Assembly (NCBI RefSeq): GCF_029392875.1
Contig: NZ_CP113946.1
Span: 1,798,001 to 1,862,000 of the forward strand
Reading direction: 5' to 3'
Origin: Lactobacillus sp. ESL0677
GTDB lineage: Bacteria; Bacillota; Bacilli; Lactobacillales; Lactobacillaceae
Length of the DNA stretch: 64,000 nucleotides
Part shown: in pieces, positions 32,677 through 41,709 of the stretch
How positions within the stretch are numbered: position 1 is the stretch's first letter
How the letters are laid out: every line of letters begins with the position of its first letter
Translations under genes and position numbers: made by a program
The notes under the pieces: model-generated
The model's database searches: none
What the model was told of the DNA's origin: nothing
Seen by the model: the letters and a program-made list of their open reading frames with translations, nothing else

Positions 32677-33081
32677 AATTGTTACTCCTTAGTAATTAAT
32701 AATAGCGTTTGTGTAATCGACCTGCGCGCTAGATGTCTTACACTATTACTAACGAATTGAAACCGCCAAGTGTAACATTTTTATTTAAAAACGGAGCAAA
32801 ATTGTGTGAGATACCAAAAGACTACTGCATTACAGTAGTCCTTTAGTAGTATATTTATTGTTTATCCAAGCAGCCAAAGTTTTTGACTGCTAATGACATT
32901 TTTTCATTATAACTTTCTGCTGCTTGCACCTACTCTCGTATCATTTAGGCAAAGCAATAATTATGATGCTCGGACCATTTCTATTAATTGTATTGCCCAA
33001 CTAATACACTATTCTATATTAGCCAAAAAGTCAACAGCAGCTCAAGAAAAAAGGACTATGCCCCAATAGTCCCCCATTCAG
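32677..33081. other. Intergenic region without a gene
   Basis: Contains the promoter side of the DUF1659 gene, a GACTACTG/CAGTAGTC hairpin with a short T run on the plus strand (32816-32845), and the minus-strand terminator of the nuclease gene (33049-33073, GGACTATTGGGGCATAGTCC plus T run). No ORF of interest. Confidence 0.6.
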
Positions 33082-33942
33082 TTATTCAATTACCTGTAAC
33101 TCATGATTAACCTTGGCGCGGCCATCGGCGTAATCAAAGATATAGTCTGGCTGTACGTTAAATAGATACACGTTAAAGTCCAGACTGCCGTCAGTTGTTA
33201 CAGCCTGCAGATTGATCCCGCGCGCCATCAACTCATTATCACGAAAAATCGGCGTTGCTTGATAAATTACCCGCTTGTTAGCCCGCAACGCTGCCCTAAT
33301 TTTACTTTCAAAAATCGTTTGGATCTTTTGATTAGAAAATGCCGTCTGTGTAAAAAGGTTCTTCGGATTATTTTGGTCGCCAGACTTATTATTAGGGTTA
33401 TAATTTCCCTCCTGATCAATCCCAGCTGACACGGAATAGGCAATCATGTGCCCGCGGTTATAGAGCTGGGTGCTGCCTCGATGATTATAATGCCACGCCG
33501 TTGGCTCAACGAACTGCCGCACACGCAAGCTATCATTAGCCACGTTCCGCTTTTCCAAAAAGGCCGTGTTGGAATGTGACGTGCGGTTCAAACTGTCCAA
33601 ATCAGAATAAATTACCCGGTTGACCTTCCATGCATTCTTAATCAACGTGGAATGGTCATGATTGACCGTAATATAGGCTTTACTACCACTCTTAAAATTC
33701 AGTTGCGCCAACTTTTGATAGTCCTTTTGAGCAAGACCACCATAAACTTTTGCTGCTCTTTGTGCCTTACCCACATCAGTAGTCTGCGGCTTTTTGCCAG
33801 TCAATTGGTCGACCAAATGATTGCCGCTGGAGTCACTGCCACCCTTAGTCGAGACACCCCACACGAGAGCAATCAAAATAATCACAACTGACCAAAAGTT
33901 GCTGCTTTTCTTGCTAGTTCGTTTACTTCGCTTGCGCGCCAT
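33082..33942 (-). CDS. DNA/RNA non-specific endonuclease, EndA/NucA type
   Basis: A 286-residue protein with one N-terminal membrane anchor (about residues 14-30, FWSVVIILIALVWG) after a very basic start, then a beta-beta-alpha-metal nuclease domain. The catalytic motif is LYNRGHMIAYS (NRGH in place of DRGH) near 162, followed by the metal-ligand segment QNNPKNLFTQTAFSNQ. Surface-exposed nucleases of this family degrade DNA for nutrition or process it during uptake. It starts after TAAGGAG and is the last gene before a terminator. Confidence 0.88.
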   Translation of the reverse strand: MARKRSKRTSKKSSNFWSVVIILIALVWGVSTKGGSDSSGNHLVDQLTGKKPQTTDVGKAQRAAKVYGGLAQKDYQKLAQLNFKSGSKAYITVNHDHSTLIKNAWKVNRVIYSDLDSLNRTSHSNTAFLEKRNVANDSLRVRQFVEPTAWHYNHRGSTQLYNRGHMIAYSVSAGIDQEGNYNPNNKSGDQNNPKNLFTQTAFSNQKIQTIFESKIRAALRANKRVIYQATPIFRDNELMARGINLQAVTTDGSLDFNVYLFNVQPDYIFDYADGRAKVNHELQVIE

Positions 33943-34039
33943 AAAATTACTCCTTAATTAATATCAATTAAGTATAACTAATCGAACTGTTGTTTGCAAT
34001 ATGTGCAATAAAAAAGCGCGATTGTCATCGTGCTTAGTT

Positions 34040-34993
34040 TTAACTTCTTGCCCATTCATCGAGCATGTTAAGAAAGAACTTCTCTGACCAGCGTTTAATC
34101 TTACTGCCATCGTGATTAAGCTCCTCAGCCTTGAGCCTTGCCGCATTATTTTTATCAAAGAAATCATGGTCGCCCATAATCAAATAATCGGTATCTGGAG
34201 TAACTTCAACCTGTGCTTGACCACCGAGGTTATTAACCAGCTGCATTGCTTCCTCATTAGCCATCCCCAAATTGCCCGCAAAGACAATCTTCTTGTTGTT
34301 AACAGGATTGCGAAAACCCAACTGCCACGATTCCAATCCATCTGCCAACAAATCCAGATTTTTTACCTTATCCTTAGCCTGCTGCAGCAATTCATCAGTA
34401 AAATGCTCACGAAAATCATCGTAGACCTTTTTGGTATCAATCGAGTCTGCTAAGCCGTGGTGCTGCTCAACTTGTGCAATCCCGGCACGTCTAATGCAGT
34501 CAAGCAAGCGATTATGTTGGCGGGGATAATACACCCGCGCTAGTCGCAAGACATCAACGTAATCATTGTTCAACTCAGCCAGCTTGAACTTCTTAGTTAA
34601 ATCATACAAAAAGTTCAGGTCAAAATTAACGTTATAACCAATAATCACATCATCCCCGATGAACTCGCGAAATTCGGTCATTGCCCGTCTCACAGGGATA
34701 CCTTCATCAAGCAGCTGCTGCTCGGTAATCCCATTTAGCTTAGTGATAAAGGCTGGCACCTTATTAGACCCGGGATAAGTCACCAAGTTGCTGTATCGAG
34801 CAACAATCTTATTATTCCGCACCTTCACGCCGCCTAGTTCCGTCACGTGATCGCGGTAAGGACTAAGACCTGTGGTTTCAATATCCAGCATTGTGTAGTC
34901 GGGCAAAAAGCTCGGCAGCTCTTGTCCCTTACCACGCAACTTATTTTGGGCACCAGAAACATGCAGCACCCCATTTTTAATAAAAATACTCAT
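34040..34993 (-). CDS. DEDD-type 3'-5' exonuclease with C-terminal BRCT domain
   Basis: A 317-residue protein. The exonuclease domain (about 30-195) resembles DNA polymerase III epsilon: MLDIETTGL (Exo I, Asp/Glu), NVNFDLNFLYD (Exo II) and HHGLADSIDTKKVY (Exo III, His/Asp). The C-terminal BRCT domain (about 235-310) has VFAGNLGMANEEAMQLVNNLGGQ and DYLIMGD. Likely DNA repair or proofreading-like processing. It lies 12 bases downstream of the sirtuin-like gene. Confidence 0.88.
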   Translation of the reverse strand: MSIFIKNGVLHVSGAQNKLRGKGQELPSFLPDYTMLDIETTGLSPYRDHVTELGGVKVRNNKIVARYSNLVTYPGSNKVPAFITKLNGITEQQLLDEGIPVRRAMTEFREFIGDDVIIGYNVNFDLNFLYDLTKKFKLAELNNDYVDVLRLARVYYPRQHNRLLDCIRRAGIAQVEQHHGLADSIDTKKVYDDFREHFTDELLQQAKDKVKNLDLLADGLESWQLGFRNPVNNKKIVFAGNLGMANEEAMQLVNNLGGQAQVEVTPDTDYLIMGDHDFFDKNNAARLKAEELNHDGSKIKRWSEKFFLNMLDEWARS

Positions 34994-35005
34994 CCTTACT
35001 TCCCA

Positions 35006-35827
35006 CTATTTTTGTACTAAACCGGCAATTAATGCCGCAGAACCACTCCCAGTTGCCGCACTACGCTTTTGCAAATCATCCGGCAACAGCTCCGGTGTTA
35101 AGTCGGCTGCCACATACGACCACTGCGGAAACTGCTGGACTAAATGCACGATCGGATCAAGTAGCTGCGGACTTGTCGCGTCAACGCCGAGTTCCAAGAA
35201 AACCACACGCTTGTCCTCGTTCCCTGTCAAGAACCAACGAAACCGGGTATTGGCAGCAGTATCGGGATAAAAGTGCGCGTTTAACGGCATGTGCAATTCC
35301 ATTGGCTGCTGGCAAATTTTACATTTAGGCACCATTGCCGCCGTAACTTGGTCAATTTCCTTAGTTGCCAGTTTAGCAACAATTGCGCGATTATCTTTTA
35401 GGCCGTGGTTAATCCCACTTGAACATTGCATCTTGGTCCAATCACCAAAGGCATTAAAAATTCGGTTTTCATTAAAGCCTGCAGTTTCAAAGAAATGCCC
35501 AAAAGTCGACGTAGCAATAAAGTACTCTTTCTGACCAATCAGTTGCTTTAATTGCCGCATTGCCTTGCTCGGCTGATAAGCCAGCGTATATTTTTGCACC
35601 AATTTACTCCAAAACAGCCACTGCTCTTGCCATGACGCGAATCTTTTGTCTAGAGCATCCCCAATTGTATGCACATCATACTTTTGCGCAATTACCGGAA
35701 AGTCTTGGTCAAACGTCCCTTGAGCTAGAATGTCCAGCCCCTCAACTTGCGCCATACCATTGCCCGCAGTTACGATGACTACCTCAGCATCTGCTAACAA
35801 CTGCTTTGCCTTGTCTAAATTTTCCAT
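35006..35827 (-). CDS. Sirtuin-like protein of the SirTM group with altered catalytic residues
   Basis: A 273-residue Sir2-superfamily protein. The N-terminal nucleotide motif is VTAGNGMAQVEG (canonical GAGxS replaced). The segment TSTFGHFFETAGF (about 106-118) aligns with the TTNVDHQFxxAGF stretch of macrodomain-linked sirtuins (SirTM), with the Asn and Asp replaced by Thr and Gly. GDWTKMQCS follows (SirTM has GDYG..QC). Only C135, C169 and C172 are obvious zinc-type cysteines. SirTM enzymes ADP-ribosylate lipoylated GcvH-like proteins, but no macrodomain, lipoate ligase or GcvH gene is nearby. Activity may be lost or changed. It is cotranscribed with DUF421 and exonuclease genes. Confidence 0.72.
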   Translation of the reverse strand: MENLDKAKQLLADAEVVIVTAGNGMAQVEGLDILAQGTFDQDFPVIAQKYDVHTIGDALDKRFASWQEQWLFWSKLVQKYTLAYQPSKAMRQLKQLIGQKEYFIATSTFGHFFETAGFNENRIFNAFGDWTKMQCSSGINHGLKDNRAIVAKLATKEIDQVTAAMVPKCKICQQPMELHMPLNAHFYPDTAANTRFRWFLTGNEDKRVVFLELGVDATSPQLLDPIVHLVQQFPQWSYVAADLTPELLPDDLQKRSAATGSGSAALIAGLVQK

Positions 35828-35838
35828 AGTTTCCTTTT

Positions 35839-36474
35839 CTAATTATCATGATAACCCGTAAACGATAGCTTGCCATGATTAAAATCGGCTAAAAAGACAT
35901 CACTCACGTTCTTGAAGCCGGCTTTTCGGGCTTCTTCTGTAAGCCATTCATTATCCTTATGAATTAATTCAAGCACATCTTGATTAACTTGACCATCATT
36001 AATAATAGGAAAGCGGACATTTGTCTCATCTTTTTGAATGACAGTTAATTGGCCATTCTTTTCAAAAATACAATTTTTGACATTTTCAACCGAATAAATC
36101 CCCTGGCTGCGCAATTTAAACATTAACTCATTGGCAGAGATTCCAGCAGTTAAGCAGTTGCGCACAAGCACCTTACCCTCTTTAATTACCTGAATTGGCT
36201 TACCATCAATCACGTTGCGCACCCAATTATTGTGCTCACGCGCATATTTAAGAATGAAAACGACCAGCGTCCAAACAATCAGTACCAGCAAAAACTGCAA
36301 GACAGAAATATTGGCATTGTAAATCACGCCGCCGATAATGCCACCAAGGACATAATTTTGTAATTGGTCCAGAGCCGTCGTCGGTGCCAAGTTGCTTTTG
36401 CCAAAGACATTAATCTGAAAAATCAGGGTTAACACACCAAGGGCAAATTTAATAAAAAGTTGTAAATAATCCAT
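35839..36474 (-). CDS. DUF421-family membrane protein (YetF-like)
   Basis: A 211-residue protein with three N-terminal membrane helices (about 5-20, 42-62, 66-84) and a soluble C-terminal DUF421 domain (GKPIQVIKEGKVLVRNCLTAGISANELMFKLRSQGI...). This is the standard YetF-like layout. Function unknown; stress and envelope roles are discussed for the family. It follows the DUF3290 gene by 11 bases, a pairing that recurs in lactobacilli. Confidence 0.88.
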   Translation of the reverse strand: MDYLQLFIKFALGVLTLIFQINVFGKSNLAPTTALDQLQNYVLGGIIGGVIYNANISVLQFLLVLIVWTLVVFILKYAREHNNWVRNVIDGKPIQVIKEGKVLVRNCLTAGISANELMFKLRSQGIYSVENVKNCIFEKNGQLTVIQKDETNVRFPIINDGQVNQDVLELIHKDNEWLTEEARKAGFKNVSDVFLADFNHGKLSFTGYHDN

Positions 36475-36485
36475 GAGACTGCCTC

Positions 36486-36935
36486 CTAATTCTTCACATT
36501 AACATCATGATTGATAACGTGAGCTTTACTCAAGGTATAACTGTTATTATCCTCATTTAAGTTAAGTTGATAATCAGTGTCTTTAGAATTAATACGCACA
36601 ATTATACCATTCTGCAGCGTTGTCGAATTAACCAGAACATCGGATGTCGTCACGCCTTGATCGCGCGCAATTGACTTGATAAACGGCACAATCTGAACCG
36701 ACTGCGACTTAACCAGCGTTGTTTCCACATACTTTTCGTACTGCGTGCCTACAAACAATAGTAAAAACAGCAGCGCAATAATCCCCAAATCACGATAACG
36801 CGTATCAAATCGATGGCGCAAATACAAAACTGCAAACACAATCATCGTTAGTGCCGCCGCCGCAATTAACACGTAGAGAATGGTTTTGCTCGTGCTTTGA
36901 TTTTGCTCAATATATTTAAGTGTATAAAAAGTCAT
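36486..36935 (-). CDS. DUF3290-family membrane protein
   Basis: A 149-residue protein with two helices (about 18-40 and 48-66) and a beta-rich C-terminal domain (QIVPFIKSIARDQGVTTSDVLVN...). The ATG at 36935 is used rather than the GTG one codon before. First gene of the DUF3290/DUF421/sirtuin/exonuclease cluster. Function unknown. Confidence 0.82.
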   Translation of the reverse strand: MTFYTLKYIEQNQSTSKTILYVLIAAAALTMIVFAVLYLRHRFDTRYRDLGIIALLFLLLFVGTQYEKYVETTLVKSQSVQIVPFIKSIARDQGVTTSDVLVNSTTLQNGIIVRINSKDTDYQLNLNEDNNSYTLSKAHVINHDVNVKN

Positions 36936-37034
36936 CACATTGTCATCCTTTGTCCTAACAAACTCAAGTTACAATCTATGCTTTTAGTATAACAAAAAGT
37001 GGCCAACTATTAGTTGACCACTACTTAGTGATTT

Positions 37035-37787
37035 TTAGTTTTCAGAAGCGCCACTAGCTGTATCAGTTGTTGGCTCTGGTTCTGCAGGTTTTTCTTCTTT
37101 TGCGGCTTCTGCCTTAGTAGAAGCGCCGGTTTTTGCATCAGGATCGGAATTACGTCTGAAAGTTGCGCCAGTTGTTGCGTCTTCATCGATTACCAGCTTT
37201 TGACCAGTAGTTTCACAGAAATATTTTACCAATGGGTATAGGTCTTGAACCCATTCATAAATGCCGGCATAGTTACCTTCATCATCAACCACCCGCTTGT
37301 AGTAATGAAGCACCAGTTCCTTCAAGTTACCAGTAGGAACTGGCATGTAAACATCATCGTGACCATCTTGTCTTGTACGCAGTGCATGAACAACCTTCTT
37401 GGTCTCCTGAATGACATTGGCAACATGCGGATGAACATCATTCATTGTATCACCAACTTGTTCTGGAACACGTTTAGCCTTCATCTTGGCATTTGGGTCA
37501 ACTGGACGGTTGTACCACAAGAATTGGTTATTGTCATCGACAAACGATAATTCACCAATCGTGTCGCGCAACATCCAGTTAATTTGATTAACTGTTAACA
37601 AACCACTGTCGAGTTTAACGTAATCGTCACCTTCAGCGGCATGGACCTTCTTAGCAGCTTGATCTAACCAGTCGGGGTCTTCCTTATTAATTCCCGTAAC
37701 TGTGTAGCGGCTCTTGCCTGTAGCATCGAAGTCTTCTTGCATATATTCGTCAGGATTCATGTCCTTCAGCCATTGTGGTTCTGCCAT
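37035..37787 (-). CDS. PAS-domain protein of the DUF438-associated type
   Basis: A 250-residue soluble protein. The frame is open 25 codons upstream, but the ATG at 37787 follows GGAGATAA and gives MAEPQWLKDMNPDEYM. The central PAS-like domain (about 60-200) contains IGELSFVDDNNQFLWYNRP and MNDVHPHVANVIQETKKVV, the form seen in haem- or flavin-sensing PAS proteins of lactobacilli. The C-terminal 45 residues are a disordered Ala/Glu/Pro tail. No output domain is visible, so it may act by protein contact. A cre-like AAAAGCGCTTAA lies upstream at about 37838. Confidence 0.75.
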   Translation of the reverse strand: MAEPQWLKDMNPDEYMQEDFDATGKSRYTVTGINKEDPDWLDQAAKKVHAAEGDDYVKLDSGLLTVNQINWMLRDTIGELSFVDDNNQFLWYNRPVDPNAKMKAKRVPEQVGDTMNDVHPHVANVIQETKKVVHALRTRQDGHDDVYMPVPTGNLKELVLHYYKRVVDDEGNYAGIYEWVQDLYPLVKYFCETTGQKLVIDEDATTGATFRRNSDPDAKTGASTKAEAAKEEKPAEPEPTTDTASGASEN

Positions 37788-37889
37788 ATTTATCTCCTTG
37801 TTCAATAAGTAACTTACTAATAGTATAATTGTATTATAAAAGCGCTTAATTTGCACTAGCAATCCAAAAAATATTTTTTATTACTTTGA

Positions 37890-38150
37890 CAATATAAAAA
37901 AGCAGTTAAACCCTGATGGCTTAGCTGCTTCACTAAACGTCAAATCCGTGCTATTATTACCTTGATGGTAAAGATAGTAATAGTGAGACGAAGCTATTAG
38001 ATTGGACTTCGGCACTGCGTCTCAAGGTACATGCCAGTGTACCCCATAGCCAGTGCCAAACACCAAAAGGTTTGTCAAAATAAGACTTCCTTTCATTGTA
38101 AACTTTGGGGTACATGATTTCTCATGTACTTTTTTTATTATATCAGAAGT
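37890..38150 (-). ncRNA. Candidate structured RNA of about 245 bases
   Basis: Minus strand TATAAT preceded by TGA (about 38147-38152) is followed by a GTACATGA/TCATGTAC hairpin, several paired elements (GGTACA...TGTACC, TGAGACG/CGTCTCA, CTATTACTATC...GGTAATAATAG) and a U-tailed terminator (AAGCAGCTAAGCC/GGTTTAACTGCTTTTTT, 37893-37927). The plus strand also ends in a terminator (GTACATGA/TCATGTAC plus seven T) near 38112-38140, so convergent transcription is possible. A short ORF, TTG start after AAAGGAAG (LTNLLVFGTGYGVHWHVP), lies inside. Neither a known riboswitch nor 6S RNA is recognised. Confidence 0.45.
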
Positions 38151-38300
38151 AAGCGGTATCTTTTAACGCGAATTGTTACTAAGATAGTGATCTTCGTAAC
38201 ACCAATAATCCAAAAAATATTTTTTACCGCGTTTGTAATTTTTCTTTCATATAGATATGAGCTAAAATGAAAGTGTAATCATTACATTAAAGGAGAAAAT

Positions 38301-39215
38301 ATGAAAACTGGTACTAAAATTATCACTTTAGACAACGGTTACCATTTATGGACCAACACTCAAGGCCACGGCGACATTCACCTTTTGGCTTTGCACGGCG
38401 GCCCTGGAGGTAACCACGAATACTGGGAAGATACTGCTGAACAATTGAAGAAGCAGGGCTTGGACATCCAAGTAACAATGTACGACCAACTTGGATCCCT
38501 TTATTCTGACCAACCTGATTATTCCGACCCCGAAATTGCTAAAAAGTATTTAACTTACGAATACTTCTTAGATGAAGTTGACGAAGTTCGGGCTAAGTTA
38601 GGTCTGGACAATATTTATTTAATCGGTCAAAGTTGGGGCGGCCTCTTGGTTCAAGAATATGCCGTTAAATATGGCCAACACTTGAAGGGGGCCATTATCT
38701 CTTCAATGGTTGACGAAATTGACGAATACGTTGCGTCCGTTAACCGTCGCCGGCAGGAAGTCCTCCCACAAACCGAGATTGACTTCATGCACGAATGTGA
38801 AGCCAATAACGATTACGACAACGACCGCTACCAAGCTGACGTTAACATCTTAAACATTAACTTTGTCGACCGTAAGCAGCCATCCAAGCTCTATCATCTA
38901 AAAGACATTGGTGGCACTGCTGTTTACAATGCCTTCCAAGGTGATAACGAGTTTGTAATCACGGGTAAGCTAAAGGATTGGCACTTTAGAGATCAACTCA
39001 AGAACATTAAGGTGCCAACGCTGTTGACTTTTGGCGAGAACGAAACCATGCCAATTGCCACTGCAAAGACAATGCAAAAAGAAATCCCTAACTCACGTCT
39101 TGTTACAACGCCAGATGCCGGTCACCACCACATGGTTGACAACCCTGCCGTTTACTACAAGCACTTGGCTGACTTCATCAAGCAAGTTGAAGCTGGCACT
39201 TTCAAGGGTGAATAA
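38301..39215 (+). CDS. pepI: Proline iminopeptidase
   Basis: A 304-residue alpha/beta hydrolase that removes N-terminal proline from peptides. Oxyanion motif HGGPGGNHEYW at 29-39, nucleophile elbow GQSWGGLL with Ser near 114, the acid in LLTFGENETMP and the catalytic His in AGHHHMVDN. Length and motifs match PepI of lactobacilli. It starts after AAAGGAGAAAAT and is a single gene ending at a hairpin terminator (39217-39255). Important for proline-rich peptide use. Confidence 0.93.
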   Translation: MKTGTKIITLDNGYHLWTNTQGHGDIHLLALHGGPGGNHEYWEDTAEQLKKQGLDIQVTMYDQLGSLYSDQPDYSDPEIAKKYLTYEYFLDEVDEVRAKLGLDNIYLIGQSWGGLLVQEYAVKYGQHLKGAIISSMVDEIDEYVASVNRRRQEVLPQTEIDFMHECEANNDYDNDRYQADVNILNINFVDRKQPSKLYHLKDIGGTAVYNAFQGDNEFVITGKLKDWHFRDQLKNIKVPTLLTFGENETMPIATAKTMQKEIPNSRLVTTPDAGHHHMVDNPAVYYKHLADFIKQVEAGTFKGE

Positions 39216-39216
39216 A

Positions 39217-39255
39217 ATAAAAGAGCGACTCGACTGCGGGTTGCTCTTTTTGTTT
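39217..39255. terminator. Bidirectional terminator
   Basis: AAGAGCGACTC/GGGTTGCTCTT hairpin followed by TTTT between convergent pepI and the amidotransferase gene. Confidence 0.8.
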
Positions 39256-39256
39256 A

Positions 39257-39922
39257 TTATTCAGTAATATAATCTAACAATTTAAACATGACTTCCTTGT
39301 TCTCTTGCGGAACCGATTGGCGTAAAATGTCGTCTGCCGATTGCTTTAAGATTGACCCCTCAATATAAGGAAAATCATTAACGACCATTTCGCGAACATT
39401 ATTAGCCTTAGGTTCAAAGTGAAATTGCAGACCAAGCACACGGTGACCGATGACAAAGCCCTGATTTTGGTGATATTTACTTGAAAATAATAATTGGCTA
39501 CCCTGCGGCAATTCAAACATTTCTTCGTGCCAGTGCAGAGCAAGTAATTCGGTTGGTAACTCAGAAATTGCAGTTGTTTCCAAATGAACGAGTGCCCAGC
39601 CCACCTCCTTGACCGCCGCTTTTTTAATAGTAGCACCCAGTGCTTTAGCAATTTGTTGAGCGCCAAAGCAGGCACCAAAAATCGGCTTATCTTGCGCCAG
39701 CAGTGTTTTAATTAACTGCCGCTCTTGCTTAATCCACCACAAGTCATCGTTAGAACTCATTGGTCCGCCCAGAATAATCAACATCTCTGTCTCGTCTGCA
39801 GTTGGCAAATAACCAAACTGATAGGGATGATACGTATAAACTTCATGATGGTAACTCTCAGCCCAATCGATGATTGAGCCCGGGCCTTCATTAGGTGTAT
39901 GTTGCAGAATATTAACGCGCAT
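39257..39922 (-). CDS. Class I glutamine amidotransferase-like protein (GMP-synthase-type domain)
   Basis: A 221-residue stand-alone GATase-1 domain. Nucleophile GACFGAQQIAKALG (Cys near 84), and the His-x-Glu pair in LQFHFEPK (about 170). MRVNILQHTPNEGPG opens at the ATG at 39922 after GAAGG; six upstream codons are probably not translated. Such proteins in lactobacilli may cleave gamma-glutamyl compounds. The partner synthase is not present here. Confidence 0.85.
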   Translation of the reverse strand: MRVNILQHTPNEGPGSIIDWAESYHHEVYTYHPYQFGYLPTADETEMLIILGGPMSSNDDLWWIKQERQLIKTLLAQDKPIFGACFGAQQIAKALGATIKKAAVKEVGWALVHLETTAISELPTELLALHWHEEMFELPQGSQLLFSSKYHQNQGFVIGHRVLGLQFHFEPKANNVREMVVNDFPYIEGSILKQSADDILRQSVPQENKEVMFKLLDYITE

Positions 39923-40108
39923 AATATGGCCTTCTTTCAAAATGCTTTACTAATTTCTATCATACAGTAATCTTACACTTTTTGTGTTTAAATAAATTGA
40001 ATAATCAAATTAGAGAGTTGCTTTTTATTTAAGAAAGCACCAACAGTAGTCAAATATGCCCTAAGCAATTATAATTAGAGTAAGTTAATAAGGAGGATTT
40101 TTCCTATT

Positions 40109-40957
40109 ATGAAAAAAACTACGATTTGGACAATTGTGGCAGTTGTCATCATTGTGCTTGGCGGGGGTACCATTTATGGTACCCAAAAAGCCAGCAGTCA
40201 TCAAGTCAACGCCGCATATACTGAAGCAATGGACAATGGTAAGGACGCGGTAATGGACAAGGACTACATCCGGGCCAGCAGCAATTTTGCTAAAGCCATC
40301 AAACTCAAGAATACCGCGACAGCTAAGGTATATAAAGATCAAGCTGACAAGATGCTTACTGCCATTTCCGCCACTAAAGACGGCGAATATACTGATGCAT
40401 TAAACAATGTCAATAACGTAATTAATGCAAATAACGGCTATGCACTGCTTGCTAAGCAAGGGCAAAAGCTACAGGCAACAATTAAAGATGTCAAAGACAA
40501 TTACGAGCACGAATTGAAGCCGCTCTTTGACCAAGCCAAAAAGGCTGAGCAAGACAAGCAATACCAGCAAGCTGTTGACCTTTACCAAAAAATTCTTGAT
40601 TTGCCTTACATTGAAGGCAAATATTATGCTAAATATAAGGAACAAGCTCAAAAAGGCATCGCTAATAACAAAGACGCCGCTAAAGAAAAAGGCACTAGTG
40701 TAGCTACTGCAAAAACGACTGCTGGTGACACTGGCAATGCTGGTAAAACCGGTGAAGGTGCAATGGGCGACCACAAGGTTAATGGCAAGACCGTTGGCGC
40801 CAGCCAAATTTCACAATTACGCAAAAAATTACAGAGCCTCGGCTTTGACTCAATGTCATGGAGTCCGCAGGACTTAATCGACATGTACAGAAGTACTGGT
40901 CACACTAGCCCAAGCCAAATTACCAAGCAAGATGTCCAAAAATACTTAAAACCATAA
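40109..40957 (+). CDS. Membrane-anchored repeat protein of unknown function
   Basis: A 282-residue protein with an uncleaved-looking N-terminal helix (KTTIWTIVAVVIIVLGGGTIYG), then helical repeats of TPR character (about 30-195, e.g. YIRASSNFAKAIKLKN, KQYQQAVDLYQKILDL), a Gly/Thr-rich linker (about 200-225) and a small C-terminal helical module (ISQLRKKLQSLGFDSMSWSPQDLIDMYRS). It is probably surface-exposed with the repeats outside. It has a strong AAGGAGG site and ends at the terminator 40979-41010. Confidence 0.75.
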   Translation: MKKTTIWTIVAVVIIVLGGGTIYGTQKASSHQVNAAYTEAMDNGKDAVMDKDYIRASSNFAKAIKLKNTATAKVYKDQADKMLTAISATKDGEYTDALNNVNNVINANNGYALLAKQGQKLQATIKDVKDNYEHELKPLFDQAKKAEQDKQYQQAVDLYQKILDLPYIEGKYYAKYKEQAQKGIANNKDAAKEKGTSVATAKTTAGDTGNAGKTGEGAMGDHKVNGKTVGASQISQLRKKLQSLGFDSMSWSPQDLIDMYRSTGHTSPSQITKQDVQKYLKP

Positions 40958-40978
40958 CTTTTAAAGTAACTAATTCTC

Positions 40979-41010
40979 AGCTCGTCCTTATTATAAGGAC
41001 GAGCTTTATC
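40979..41010 (+). terminator. Terminator
   Basis: AGCTCGTCCTTA/TAAGGACGAGCT perfect hairpin followed by TTATCTT. Confidence 0.8.
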
Positions 41011-41168
41011 TTGCTAGTCTAATTTAAGAGCAAAAACATGATATAATTTAATAGATAATAACAACTATATTTAACGTAATTTACCGCAATAGTTGCTTTT
41101 ACCGCTTAAACTCGGTAAAATGACTATTGACTTTCACGTTTCCTATTTTTATTAAAGGAGTGTCCGCA

Positions 41169-41591
41169 TTGACTGAACAAGAAAATAACACTAAAGATAC
41201 TGAACAAGAAAATGATGAACTTAAAGTTGTCATGCCAGATGCCGATTGGTCTACCATGACACAAGAAGAATTTGCTGAGCAGCCTGACTACTTACAAGTC
41301 TTCACTGACTTCTACATTTCTCAATTCAATCAACGTGATTTGGAAATTATGGACAGATATGACACCAACGCCAACATGGTTGACATTAACCACTACTTGC
41401 TTGACAACATCAAATTTTCACGTAAAGAATTAATCAGACACGTTTTACAATATCATGCAGCCAACTTCCAAAGTTTGATTGACGAAATTGCCAAGAAGGA
41501 CGAAGTTGACCCAAGTAAAATGACAACTTACATTGACTGGGACAATTGGTATGAAGACCGTCGCAGTAAAATCGAAAATTCTTTGTCATAA
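41169..41591 (+). CDS. Small acidic protein of unknown function
   Basis: A 140-residue acidic, soluble protein. The start is taken as TTG at 41169 (AAAGGAG 8 bases upstream), giving MTEQENNTKDTEQENDEL; an ATG 14 codons earlier has no binding site. A disordered acidic N-terminus is followed by a helical region (FTDFYISQFNQRDLEIMDRYD, RKELIRHVLQYHAANFQSLIDE). An extended -10 (TGATATAAT) lies near 41041. No family recognised; conserved-looking, lactobacillus-type composition. Confidence 0.65.
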   Translation: MTEQENNTKDTEQENDELKVVMPDADWSTMTQEEFAEQPDYLQVFTDFYISQFNQRDLEIMDRYDTNANMVDINHYLLDNIKFSRKELIRHVLQYHAANFQSLIDEIAKKDEVDPSKMTTYIDWDNWYEDRRSKIENSLS

Positions 41592-41637
41592 TTTACTTGT
41601 ACTACCAACAAAAAAAGAACAAAATAGATACTTAAAG

Positions 41638-41662
41638 AGAATGCCTTGTTGGACATTCTTTT
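41638..41662 (+). terminator. Terminator
   Basis: AGAATGCC/GGACATTCT hairpin followed by TTTTTT, between the acidic-protein gene and kup. Confidence 0.75.
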
Positions 41663-41709
41663 TTACTTAAAAGTAAATATTATTTTAGTCTATGGGAGTA
41701 TTCATAACT

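Noticed and set aside
37890..38150. 6S RNA or signal-recognition-particle RNA
   Set aside because: The expected 6S long bubble hairpin and the SRP GGAAGC/AGCA tetraloop core were not found.
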